Source: an uncultured Planctomycetales bacterium (GTDB lineage: Bacteria > Planctomycetota > Planctomycetia > Pirellulales > Thermoguttaceae). Taken from it: a DNA stretch of 64,000 nucleotides. Location of the stretch: positions 7,023 to 71,022 of the forward strand of contig CALARR010000273.1 of the NCBI GenBank assembly GCA_937889015.1, written 5' to 3'. The notes under the pieces were generated by a model. The model did not search any database, was not told the origin of the DNA, and saw only the letters and a program-made list of their open reading frames with translations. This document shows positions 44,424-52,365 of this stretch, piece by piece; the first letter of the stretch is position 1; every line of letters begins with the position of its first letter. The translations under genes were made by a program, and so were the position numbers.

Positions 44424-44828
44424 TCAGGGACGTGGCAGGTGGCTGACCTGCAGGTCCGGCCGGGACTCGACGGTCAGCACGTTGCTGAGGAACAGCTCGC
44501 CCAAGGTTTCCCAGTCCAGCGGTTGTTCGGTTTGGCATCCCAACAGATAGGTGCCGTCGTCCTGCTCTCGCTGCCAGCGCACTTCACCCTGCAAGGTCAC
44601 GGCAAAGCCGCACACCTCTTGGCGTAGATCGACCGTGACCAGGGCGCCAAGGGTCAAGGGGGCTGCGGTGCGCAGGCAGAATCCGTCGCGCGACAGATCC
44701 AGCAGGTCGGCCGGCTGAGACTCGGTGGTCTCATCGCGCACGCAGGTGATGAAGACGCGGTGGCCCGACTCGTCGGCCGCGGCATGACGCGGCTTGCGGA
44801 GAACGTATTGGCTATAGTCCCAGATCAT
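44424..44828 (-). CDS. PilZ-domain protein
   Basis: 134 residues from ATG 44828; no clear Shine-Dalgarno. The PilZ c-di-GMP-binding elements are present as an R-x-x-R patch (LRKPRH, residues 10-15) and the D-x-S-x-x-G motif in LLDLSRDGFCLR. The barrel continues with VTVDLRQEVCGFAVTLQGEVRW. No other domain is fused. It probably senses c-di-GMP to control secretion, motility or a surface polymer; no cyclase or phosphodiesterase is nearby. Confidence 0.85.
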   Translation of the reverse strand: MIWDYSQYVLRKPRHAAADESGHRVFITCVRDETTESQPADLLDLSRDGFCLRTAAPLTLGALVTVDLRQEVCGFAVTLQGEVRWQREQDDGTYLLGCQTEQPLDWETLGELFLSNVLTVESRPDLQVSHLPRP

Positions 44829-45005
44829 GGCAGTGGCCCGTGGCTGCGCTAAGTGACAAGCCCCCCTCTTACAAGTGTAGGTCACGGTTTTGAGGGCCGC
44901 CGGTGCCGGTTGTAGGTGCCTGGGGCCGGCCGGGGGTGCATTCCCGTATCGGCACTGGCGAGCACTCCTTTCTCGGCAGGGGACAGAAATCCGAGCCACG
45001 TGTCC

Positions 45006-45240
45006 ACGGCCCGACGGGCCGGCCCATATCAGCCCAAGGCCGCAGGCCTGGGAAACGGGGCCCAATCCAGGCTCTCCTCGCCCTGCAGGGGCGAGATTGG
45101 GCGATGGCGCGGCCGCCGCACGAGGTTGTGACCTCGACGTGTCGAGAGCGCGCCCTTCCAGGGCTGGGCGGTTCTTACATATGTCGGTTCCCCCGGACTG
45201 CCGCCCGGGGCTGATGAATCACGGCCCTTCGGGCCGCCGC
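45006..45240. repeat. Second cluster of GC-rich hairpin (REP-like) modules
   Basis: Modules GGCCCGACGGGCC, CCAAGGCCGCAGGCCTGGG, CTCGCCCTGCAGGGGCGAG, CGCCCTTCCAGGGCTGGGCG and CCCCCGG...CCGGGG followed by GGCCCTTCGGGCC. Order and spacing resemble 2581-2775, but the stem bases differ, as if pairing rather than sequence were kept. It occupies most of the 514-bp gap 44829-45342, where no gene is seen. Confidence 0.5.
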
Positions 45241-45342
45241 GTTACGTGCCACCTGGGGCCTGGCCGGGCCTCTGTTGACGGCCCGTGCGGAGCGCTATAA
45301 TTGTGACAACCTATTTCCGCAAAAATCCTTGGAGTCATAGCG

Positions 45343-46215
45343 ATGGGCGCTCTATCACGTCGTGAATTCCTGGCCGGGCTGACGGCCACGGCTTCGGCCG
45401 CTTTGGCGGCCCGATCGGTCTCTGCCGCACCGGCCACTCCGGTGGGCCGCGTTCGCAAGGGAAGCGACCTGGTCACGTTGGGGCGCAGCGGCGTGAAGGT
45501 CTCGCTGCTGGGCCTGGGCACCGGCACGCGCGGCGGGCGCGAGCACACGGGCCTCGGCACGCCCGAGTTCACGCGTCTGCTCCGGCACGGACTGGAGCGC
45601 GGCGTCCGTTACATCGACACGGCCGACGCCTACAGCACCCACGTCTTCGTACGCCTGGCCCTGGATGGCGTGAAACGCGACGACTATGTCCTGCTGACCA
45701 AGACGCGCGCCCAGCATCCCGAGGTGGCCAAGGCCGACATCGACCGCTTCCTGCGCGAACTGCGCGTCAAACACCTGGATTGCCTGCTGATGCACTGCAT
45801 GCGCACCGGCACCTTCGCCACCGACATGCGGCCCGTGATGGACGTGCTGCTGGAGGCCAAGCAGAAGGGCAAGGTCCGGGCCGTGGGCGTCTCGTGCCAC
45901 GGCTGGGACCCGCTGGTCGCCAGCGTCGACTGCGACTGGATCGACGTACACCTGGCGCGGATCAATCCGTTCAGCAAGGCCATGGACGGCACGCCCGAAG
46001 ACGTGTCGGCGGAACTGAAGAAGATGCACGACAAGGGGCGCGGCGTGCTGGGCATGAAGATCTTCGGCGAGAACGGTTTGGAGAATCGCCAGCAGCGTCT
46101 GGAGTCGCTCAAGTACGTGCTGGGCCTGGGCAGCGTAGACGCCTTCACGATCGGCTGCACCAGCCCCGCGCAACTCGACGAGACCATGACGCTGATCGAA
46201 GAGGCTTCGGCGTAG
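45343..46215 (+). CDS. Tat-exported aldo/keto reductase
   Basis: 290 residues from ATG 45343, with TTGGAG upstream. Tat signal LSRREFLAGLTATASAALAA. The AKR barrel has catalytic D92, Y97 (IDTADAYS), K120 (LLTKT) and H151 (LLMHC). MKIFGENG and IGCTSPAQLDE near the end are typical of the planctomycete oxidoreductase group. AKRs normally use NADPH, which is scarce outside the cytoplasm, so a Tat-exported form suggests a tightly bound cofactor or another role. It is a stand-alone gene convergent with the sulfatase at 46291. Confidence 0.9.
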   Translation: MGALSRREFLAGLTATASAALAARSVSAAPATPVGRVRKGSDLVTLGRSGVKVSLLGLGTGTRGGREHTGLGTPEFTRLLRHGLERGVRYIDTADAYSTHVFVRLALDGVKRDDYVLLTKTRAQHPEVAKADIDRFLRELRVKHLDCLLMHCMRTGTFATDMRPVMDVLLEAKQKGKVRAVGVSCHGWDPLVASVDCDWIDVHLARINPFSKAMDGTPEDVSAELKKMHDKGRGVLGMKIFGENGLENRQQRLESLKYVLGLGSVDAFTIGCTSPAQLDETMTLIEEASA

Positions 46216-46290
46216 GGGCGAAAGGCCAGGCGAGGCCCGGTCGCCGAGCGTTCAGGCCTTCAGCGCAGCCTTTCATCGCTGCGCTTCACG

Positions 46291-47739
46291 CTACTTGGCT
46301 GGCGTGTAGTCCTCGCCGTTGAGGCTGCGGATCACGGATTCCTGCCAGGCCTGGAGGGCCGCCTTCATGGCATCCACGCGCTTCGCCTGGCCAGCGGCCA
46401 GGTCGGTCGTCTCTTGCGCGTCGTCGGCCAGGTTGTATAGCTCGTAGGTCGTCCGACCCTTGACCGTCAGGCGGTGCAGCTTCCACGGCCCGTCGATCCA
46501 TGCGGCGTGGCCGGGCAGCTCCGAGGGGGAGTAGCGCTGGGTGATGAGGCCCGGATCGGCCTGCGGCGGGGCCGGCTTGTTCGCCTGCTGCTCGGCCTGC
46601 AATTCCTTCAACAAGTCGGCGCTGCGCGTGGCGATCCCCTTGCCCGGATAGTCCCAGAAGCCCAACGGATGCTGCCGGACCTCGCGGCGTCCTTCGATCA
46701 GCGGCAGGAGGCTCTCGCCGTCCAGGGGCGGCTGGTGCGCGACGCGCGCCTGGGCCAGTTCGAGCACGGTCGGGTAGATGTCCACGGTGCCGCACGGCAT
46801 GCTGCTGTGGCGTGGCGTGGGGATCTTGGCCGGCCACTCGATGATCGTTGGCACGCGGATGCCGCCTTCCCAAAGCTGGCCTTTGCGTCCGCGCAGGCCG
46901 CCCGTCGATCCGGCCCCGGTCGCCCCGTTGTCGCTGGTGTACCAGAGGAGCGTATTCTGGGCGAGGCCCAAGCTGCGCAACTCGTCGCGCAGGTGGCCCA
47001 GGGCTCGATCCATGGCCGTGATCTCGCCGTAGTAGTTCTGAACCTTCTCGGGCTGATCCGGATAGAGGGCCCGGTCGGCCGGCAGGGCCTCGTAAGGCAG
47101 GTGGGGCGAGCCGAACCAGATCACGGCCAAGAACGGCTTCTGGCTGCCGGCCGCCGCACGGATGAACCTCAGGGCCGCGTCCACGATCACGGCCGAGCCC
47201 TCGCCTTCGGTCTGCACGACCTTGCCCTTGTGGCTCATCAGGGGGCTGTTCTCGAAGAAGTTGGGGCTGGACAGCCACTCGTCGAAGCCGCTATGGCCCG
47301 GCGAGACGGGGCTTTCGGCGCGGACCGAGCCCAGGTGCCACTTGCCGAAGTGGCCGGTGGTGTAGCCGGCCGACTGCAGGGCCTCGGCCACGGTGACTTC
47401 CTGGGGCCGCAGCGTGTAGCCCCAGGAAAAACAGCCGAAACGGTTGGGATGGCGGCCCGTCATCACGCTACCGCGCGTGGGCGAGCAGACCGGGGCTGCG
47501 GAATAGAAGCGATCCAGGCGCAAGGCCGAAGCGGCCATGGCGTCCATGACCGGGGTCTTGAGCACGGGATGCCCGTTGTAGCCCACGTCGCCCCAGCCTT
47601 GATCGTCGGCCATGCACAACACGACATTGGGACGCGCGTCGGCGGCCAACAGCGGTCCGGCGAGGCCCAGCCAGGTCATGGCCAAGGCCACGCGCGCGGC
47701 GCACAGGCGGTGGGAGCGGAAGCAGCGGGAAGATCTCAC
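46291..47739 (-). CDS. Secreted sulfatase (family S1), GTG start
   Basis: 482 residues. The start is a GTG at 47739, decided by GGAGG 7 nt upstream. A signal peptide runs to about LLAADA. Metal site MADDQGWGDVGYNG, maturation motif C85-S-P-T-R89, HFGKWHLGSV, YTSDNGATGAG and GRKGQLWEGGIRVP. All active-site elements are present. It is followed downstream only by the convergent AKR gene. The other sulfatase gene at 47881 lies 141 bp upstream in the same direction, so the two may be co-expressed on one glycan. Confidence 0.93.
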   Translation of the reverse strand: MRSSRCFRSHRLCAARVALAMTWLGLAGPLLAADARPNVVLCMADDQGWGDVGYNGHPVLKTPVMDAMAASALRLDRFYSAAPVCSPTRGSVMTGRHPNRFGCFSWGYTLRPQEVTVAEALQSAGYTTGHFGKWHLGSVRAESPVSPGHSGFDEWLSSPNFFENSPLMSHKGKVVQTEGEGSAVIVDAALRFIRAAAGSQKPFLAVIWFGSPHLPYEALPADRALYPDQPEKVQNYYGEITAMDRALGHLRDELRSLGLAQNTLLWYTSDNGATGAGSTGGLRGRKGQLWEGGIRVPTIIEWPAKIPTPRHSSMPCGTVDIYPTVLELAQARVAHQPPLDGESLLPLIEGRREVRQHPLGFWDYPGKGIATRSADLLKELQAEQQANKPAPPQADPGLITQRYSPSELPGHAAWIDGPWKLHRLTVKGRTTYELYNLADDAQETTDLAAGQAKRVDAMKAALQAWQESVIRSLNGEDYTPAK

Positions 47740-47880
47740 GGCATAACCTCCGGATGGATGTTGGTATGGACTGGGATGGCAGTGGAGTACGCTTGTGCGC
47801 CAAGCCGCGTCAGCGTGCCCGGGCCAGGGGCTACAACACGCGGCCTCAATGACTGACTCGCTACACTCGGGCGGCTGCGC

Positions 47881-49302
47881 TCAGCCGCGCTTGTTCGGCT
47901 TGGGGCGTTGGGCCTTCTTGGCCTTCTTCGCCACGCCTTTGGCCTCCAGGCCGTTCCACCGCTGGTCGATCCAGCGCGGCGGCTCGTTCTGCGCGTTCCA
48001 GGCGTCCCAGAGGGCCTGGAGTTGTTTGACGCGCTCGGGCTGGGCAGCGGCCAGATCGTTGGCCTCGCCCGGATCGTCGGCCAGGTTGAAGAGCTTGGGC
48101 GCGTCCTCCAGGCTCGGCTTGACCAGCTTCCAATCGCCCTCGCGCACGGCATATTGCACGCCGAAACGCCAGTAGAGGGCGTCGTGGACGGGGGCCGTGG
48201 TCTGGCCTTCCAGCAAGGGCAGCAGATTGGCGCCGTCGAGCTTCCACTCTGGCCGGATCGTGCCGCCGGCGGCCGCCACGGCCGTGGGCAGCCAATCCAG
48301 TTGATTGGTCATCTGCGGCAACACGCGAGCGCCGGGGATGTGCCCCTTCCACTGCACGAGGATCGGCGAGCGCACGCCGCCTTCCCACAGCGACCACTTG
48401 CCGCCGCGGAAGGGATCGTTGTGTACCACGGCCGCATTACTCGGGCCGCCGTTGTCGCTGGCAAAGAAGATCAGCGTCCGCTCCTCGAGCTTGTGGCTGC
48501 GCAACGCAGCGAGCACTTCGCCCACGGCGTCGTCCATGCAGGCCAGCATGGCCAGATAGTGGCGGCGCCCCTTCGGCTCGATCGCGGCGTATTTCTCCAG
48601 ATAGCTGTCCGGCGCCACGTGCGGCGAGTGGACGGCGGTGAAGGCCAGGTAAAGGAAGAAGGGCTGGGTCGCGTGCCGCTCGATGTAGGCGCGCGCTTCG
48701 CGCCCGAAGGCCACGGTGTGATCGGCCGGAACATCGACCTGCTGCGTGCCGCGATAGATGGGCACTTGTTCGCCCTGCTTGGCCGCGCCGATGCCATGCG
48801 GCAGCAGTCCGTAGAACTCGTCGAAGCCGCGCTGCGTGGGCAGATAGCCCTCGGAAGCCCCCAGGTGCCATTTGCCGACCAGCCCGGTGGCGTATCCCAA
48901 TTGCTTCATGTGTTGGGCGAAGGTGATCTGCTGCAGGTCAAGGCCGCGCACGGCACGGTCCTTCTTGGCGTCGCCCCCTTCGGCGTTGGCGTCGAAGCCG
49001 AACCGCTGTTGATAGCGGCCCGTCATCAGGCCGGCCCGGCTGGGACTGCACACGCAGCCGGTGACGTAGCTGTTGCTGAAACGCACGCCATTGGCGGCCA
49101 ACGAGTCGATATGGGGTGTCTGGACCTGTTGGTTGCCCTGCACGCCGAGATCGGCGTAGCCCATATCGTCGGCATAGATCACCACGACGTTGGGGCCTGT
49201 TTGGGCGGCGGGGCCGGGAGTGCCCAGCAGGATCGACCACAGCAGGGCCAGCGAACCGCAGGACTTGGACCAAGCAGACGCGCAGCGACGGCGGGGATGC
49301 AT
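47881..49302 (-). CDS. Secreted sulfatase (family S1)
   Basis: 473 residues from ATG 49302, with GAGGAG upstream. Signal peptide to about GPAAQ. Metal site IYADDMGYADLGVQGN, maturation motif C85-S-P-S-R89, GLVGKWHLGAS, FASDNGGPSN, RGGKWSLWEGGVRSP. The C-terminal tail is very basic (KKAKKAQRPKPNKRG), possibly to hold acidic polysaccharide. It is 85 bp downstream of the two-domain protease-like gene and may extend that operon. It resembles the N-acetylgalactosamine-6-sulfatase group, but the substrate is not certain. Confidence 0.93.
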   Translation of the reverse strand: MHPRRRCASAWSKSCGSLALLWSILLGTPGPAAQTGPNVVVIYADDMGYADLGVQGNQQVQTPHIDSLAANGVRFSNSYVTGCVCSPSRAGLMTGRYQQRFGFDANAEGGDAKKDRAVRGLDLQQITFAQHMKQLGYATGLVGKWHLGASEGYLPTQRGFDEFYGLLPHGIGAAKQGEQVPIYRGTQQVDVPADHTVAFGREARAYIERHATQPFFLYLAFTAVHSPHVAPDSYLEKYAAIEPKGRRHYLAMLACMDDAVGEVLAALRSHKLEERTLIFFASDNGGPSNAAVVHNDPFRGGKWSLWEGGVRSPILVQWKGHIPGARVLPQMTNQLDWLPTAVAAAGGTIRPEWKLDGANLLPLLEGQTTAPVHDALYWRFGVQYAVREGDWKLVKPSLEDAPKLFNLADDPGEANDLAAAQPERVKQLQALWDAWNAQNEPPRWIDQRWNGLEAKGVAKKAKKAQRPKPNKRG

Positions 49303-49387
49303 GAATCGCTCCTCAGATGGTGGGGATGGCGGACCGGTCGGCCCGGCGCGCACACGCCCGCGCCCAGGCGTGCGCCGCAGCTCGATT

Positions 49388-50812
49388 CTACGGGAACCGC
49401 AGGCCCAAGACAAATTGTTCCCACTCGCGCTGGAAGGCCTGCATGTCGTCGCGGCCGAGGACGGTTTTCAAGGTCTTCCAGCCGAAGGCGTCGCGGCGGT
49501 AGTTGGCGTGGAAGGCGTGGTAGAACTTCTCCAGCAGATCCTGTTCCTGCAGGTAGTAGCACAAGTAGCGCGCCTGGGCATAGTGGACGCCGGGCCGGTC
49601 CTCGTAGAACGCGTCGGTGCTGGTGGTGCAGAGTTGTTCCAAGGGCGGGACACGTTTCTCGCGGATGGCGCGTTGCAGGCCGGCCAGGCGCCAGTTGGTG
49701 AGGCCGTGGATCCGGCCGTCGACCTCGTTGCACTGCTCGTAGAGCGAACCCAGCCCTTCGTTCAGCCAGGCGGGGCACTCGGGAAAGTTGGCCGCCATGA
49801 AGGGATGCACGATCTCGTGCACCAGGGTGCCGCCGCCGGTGGCAATGTTCATCACCAGGGCTCGATGCGGATGTGAATAGAAGCCGTAGGGCGTGCTGGG
49901 CTTGTCGCCGAACAGCGACAGGCAGTGCTTCTGATAGCTGTCCTCGTCGCGGAACAGCCAGATGTCGAGGATTTCGGCCGGGTCCTGGGAGAAATAGGCC
50001 TTCTTCAACAGGCGCACGGCCCAGCGCACCGTGTCTTCGGCCCGACGCTGCACCGCGCGCGGCGATTCATCGCCCAAGACCACAAACGGCGGCTCGATGA
50101 ACACGCTGAACCCCTGCGGCCGCTTCTTACTCAGCTCCATCATGTGCTGGGCGTAGTCGGCGGCGGTGAAGGTGCTGGCCGCGGCGATGGCCGGGGGCAG
50201 CCTGGCCGCCGCAAGCCGCAGGCGGACCAGCGTCCAGGCTTCTCCCTTCTGTTGCGTCCAGAGCGCGAGAAAGTCGGTCCGCGGCAGGCGGCGGTTGGCG
50301 CCGTCGGCCAGGGCCGGATCGTGATAGAGCACTTCGTCGCGCACCGCGTCGTAGCCCAGCACCAGCCGGAACAGCCCCGGCGCGTCCGGCCTGGCGTCGA
50401 CGCGCAGGGTGACGATCGACGGCACGCCGGCCACCAGGTCGGCGTGCAAGGCGCGGAACTGGGCCTCGAAGCCCAGTTCCGTGTCGGCCGGCACGATGGA
50501 GAACAGGCCCGGGCCCACGTCGAACCCGATCTTGCGCAAGGCGGCCGCTAGTTCTTCCGGCCGGCAGCCGCGCGCCGCCATCGGGTCCAGGCCCGACTGG
50601 TCGAACACATAGTCCTGGTCGGCCCGATAGCCGAGCTTGTGGAGCCACATGGCGGCGCAGGCCTCGCCGCCGAAGTCGGGCAACTGGCGTTGGAAGACGA
50701 CGCCGGCGATGTGCGCGCTGGCGTAGGGCGCTGCGCGCTCGGCGCCAGGCAAGGGCCAAGGCGTCAAGACCAGCAGCAGGGCCAGCAGGCGGCGCGGGAG
50801 AAGCTCGGGCAT
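49388..50812 (-). CDS. Secreted C39-like / gluzincin two-domain protease-like protein
   Basis: 474 residues with a signal peptide (RRLLALLLVLTPWPLPGA). Residues 38-195 resemble a C39-type papain-fold peptidase: QRQLPDFGGEACAAMWLHKLG with C52, and GLFRLVLGYDAVRDEVLYHDPA. The usual histidine before the V-V-x-G-Y strand is replaced by a hydrophobic residue, so this domain may be inactive. Residues 230-470 are a zinc peptidase with H332-E-I-V-H336 and a downstream glutamate E352 (WLNEGLGSLYE), a gluzincin arrangement. I know no named family with this fusion. It lies 21 bp after the FlgO/DUF4384-like gene. Confidence 0.75.
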   Translation of the reverse strand: MPELLPRRLLALLLVLTPWPLPGAERAAPYASAHIAGVVFQRQLPDFGGEACAAMWLHKLGYRADQDYVFDQSGLDPMAARGCRPEELAAALRKIGFDVGPGLFSIVPADTELGFEAQFRALHADLVAGVPSIVTLRVDARPDAPGLFRLVLGYDAVRDEVLYHDPALADGANRRLPRTDFLALWTQQKGEAWTLVRLRLAAARLPPAIAAASTFTAADYAQHMMELSKKRPQGFSVFIEPPFVVLGDESPRAVQRRAEDTVRWAVRLLKKAYFSQDPAEILDIWLFRDEDSYQKHCLSLFGDKPSTPYGFYSHPHRALVMNIATGGGTLVHEIVHPFMAANFPECPAWLNEGLGSLYEQCNEVDGRIHGLTNWRLAGLQRAIREKRVPPLEQLCTTSTDAFYEDRPGVHYAQARYLCYYLQEQDLLEKFYHAFHANYRRDAFGWKTLKTVLGRDDMQAFQREWEQFVLGLRFP

Positions 50813-50833
50813 GGTGGGGGCGCTGGAACGGGG

Positions 50834-52159
50834 CTAGTGGGATTGGGCTCGGGGAGTGACCGGTCCGCTGCCGCCCGAGCCGCCGCTCGACCCGCCGCCG
50901 CGCTGTAGTTCTTCCAGTCGCGGCTGGGTGACGTAGTAGATGGTCATCGCGGCCAGGATCAGGCCCGGCTTGGGCCCCGCGACTTCTTCCATGCGCACGC
51001 GGCTTTCGCGGCCCGCGCCCGTGCCGAAACTGCCGGGCATCATGGCCGCCGCGATCTTGTGGGCCTTGGGGATGCCCTCCATGCCGACGGTGTGGAAGAC
51101 GGCGGTGATCATCCCCAGTTGCTGGCCGAAACCCTGGCCGGCGGCCACCGAATCATCGGCCGGGGCGACGACGAACTCCTCTTGCTTATAGTTGCCCTCC
51201 GTGCCTGTATACCAGCCCTTGAGATTCGACGTGTACTCGGGCCGCAGGAACCAGTAGCGCGCGCGGGAAAGGGGCTCGCGCTGCTTGCCGAGGATGTTGA
51301 CCCCGTCGACGAACACCGTGAGGTACACGGGGCGCGGCAGTTTATTCTGGGCGCGGATCCAGTACACGTCGCCCGGGTCGAGCGTCACGTACATCCGATC
51401 GCCGATCCGCACCAGGGGCCGTTCCTGCTCGTTGACGGCCACGGCCAGGCGGTAGGGGCAGTCGGGGTTGGCCAGGGGGTGCGGCCGGTCGCGGCGGATC
51501 TGGCTGTAGTGCATGCGTTCGTAGAGGTCGCCGTCGCCATACAGCGAAAGCTGGCTGTCGCGATCGCCGGACCGGTCCGAACGCAGGCCTACGATCTGCA
51601 GTTGATTGCCGACCCAGCGGCGCAGCTCCCAGCTTTCACCCATGTAGGCCGCGTCGCTGAGGGAGAGAAAGACATCCTCGCGCCCGGTGCCCGCCACGCT
51701 GCCGTCGCGGAGGTCGATCAGCCGGGCCTGGACCATCAGCGGAGCGCGTTCTTCCTCGCTTCGGCCGCTGCGCTGGTCGGTGACGGTGCAGACCACCAGG
51801 CCCTCGAGTCCGCCCAGCCCTTCGGCCATGCGCCGCAGAACGGCCGGATTGCCCAGGTCGTCGATGGAGAGTTTTTCGAAGGCGCGCCGCATCTGGCGGC
51901 CGTCAACGACGCGGAACTTTCCCTGCGCGGCCTGGATCAAGGACTCTTCGAGCTGTTCGGCCAGGAGATCGGCCTGCGGGCCGATGCTGCCGCCCAGCAC
52001 TTCGCGGCCTTGCTGGCGCACGAGGAACCGCGGCAGAACGCCCACCCGACGGTAGCCGCTGTTGATGATCGATACGCTCACGCTGTGGGAGATGTTCTGC
52101 TCCATGCCATAGGGCGGAACAAGGAAACAACCGAGAAGCAGAGCAGTGACGGCGTTCAT
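50834..52159 (-). CDS. Secreted FlgO/CsgG-like plus DUF4384-like protein
   Basis: 441 residues with a short signal region (NAVTALLLGCFLVPPYG). Residues 35-170 resemble the CsgG/FlgO/LpoB fold: RVGVLPRFLV, LAEQLEESLIQAAQGKFRVVDGRQMRRA, VQARLIDLRDGSVAGTG. Residues 235-310 resemble DUF4384 (LVRIGDRMYVTLDPGDVYWIRA, VYLTVFVDGVNILG). The C-terminus is Gly/Ser-rich. DUF4384 often occurs with or fused to caspase domains, and here the caspase-FGE gene is 206 bp upstream on the same strand. Function unknown; a periplasmic or outer-membrane accessory to the caspase is the simplest guess. Confidence 0.65.
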   Translation of the reverse strand: MNAVTALLLGCFLVPPYGMEQNISHSVSVSIINSGYRRVGVLPRFLVRQQGREVLGGSIGPQADLLAEQLEESLIQAAQGKFRVVDGRQMRRAFEKLSIDDLGNPAVLRRMAEGLGGLEGLVVCTVTDQRSGRSEEERAPLMVQARLIDLRDGSVAGTGREDVFLSLSDAAYMGESWELRRWVGNQLQIVGLRSDRSGDRDSQLSLYGDGDLYERMHYSQIRRDRPHPLANPDCPYRLAVAVNEQERPLVRIGDRMYVTLDPGDVYWIRAQNKLPRPVYLTVFVDGVNILGKQREPLSRARYWFLRPEYTSNLKGWYTGTEGNYKQEEFVVAPADDSVAAGQGFGQQLGMITAVFHTVGMEGIPKAHKIAAAMMPGSFGTGAGRESRVRMEEVAGPKPGLILAAMTIYYVTQPRLEELQRGGGSSGGSGGSGPVTPRAQSH

Positions 52160-52274
52160 CCTCAGGCTCCTGGTGGATGGTAGTACGGTCTATGTTCCCA
52201 ACGGGTTGGTATTCAGGAACGCGCTCGTCCTTGGTCACAGTTTACTCAGGGGATGCACCGACGCAGGTTTGTCG

Positions 52275-52293
52275 CCTTTCGCTCCGCGAAAGG
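52275..52293. repeat. Short hairpin repeat
   Basis: CCTTTCG (52275-52281) pairs with CGAAAGG (52287-52293). This CTTTCGCTCCGCGAAAG type of element is seen repeatedly between planctomycete genes, to my memory. It lies between the caspase-FGE gene and the FlgO/DUF4384-like gene and could weaken read-through. Confidence 0.35.
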
Positions 52294-52365
52294 TGCGCAC
52301 TGGCCGCCAACAGCCCAGCGCACTCCCCTTCTTGTACAATCCCAATTCCAAACTGTGGCAAAACA

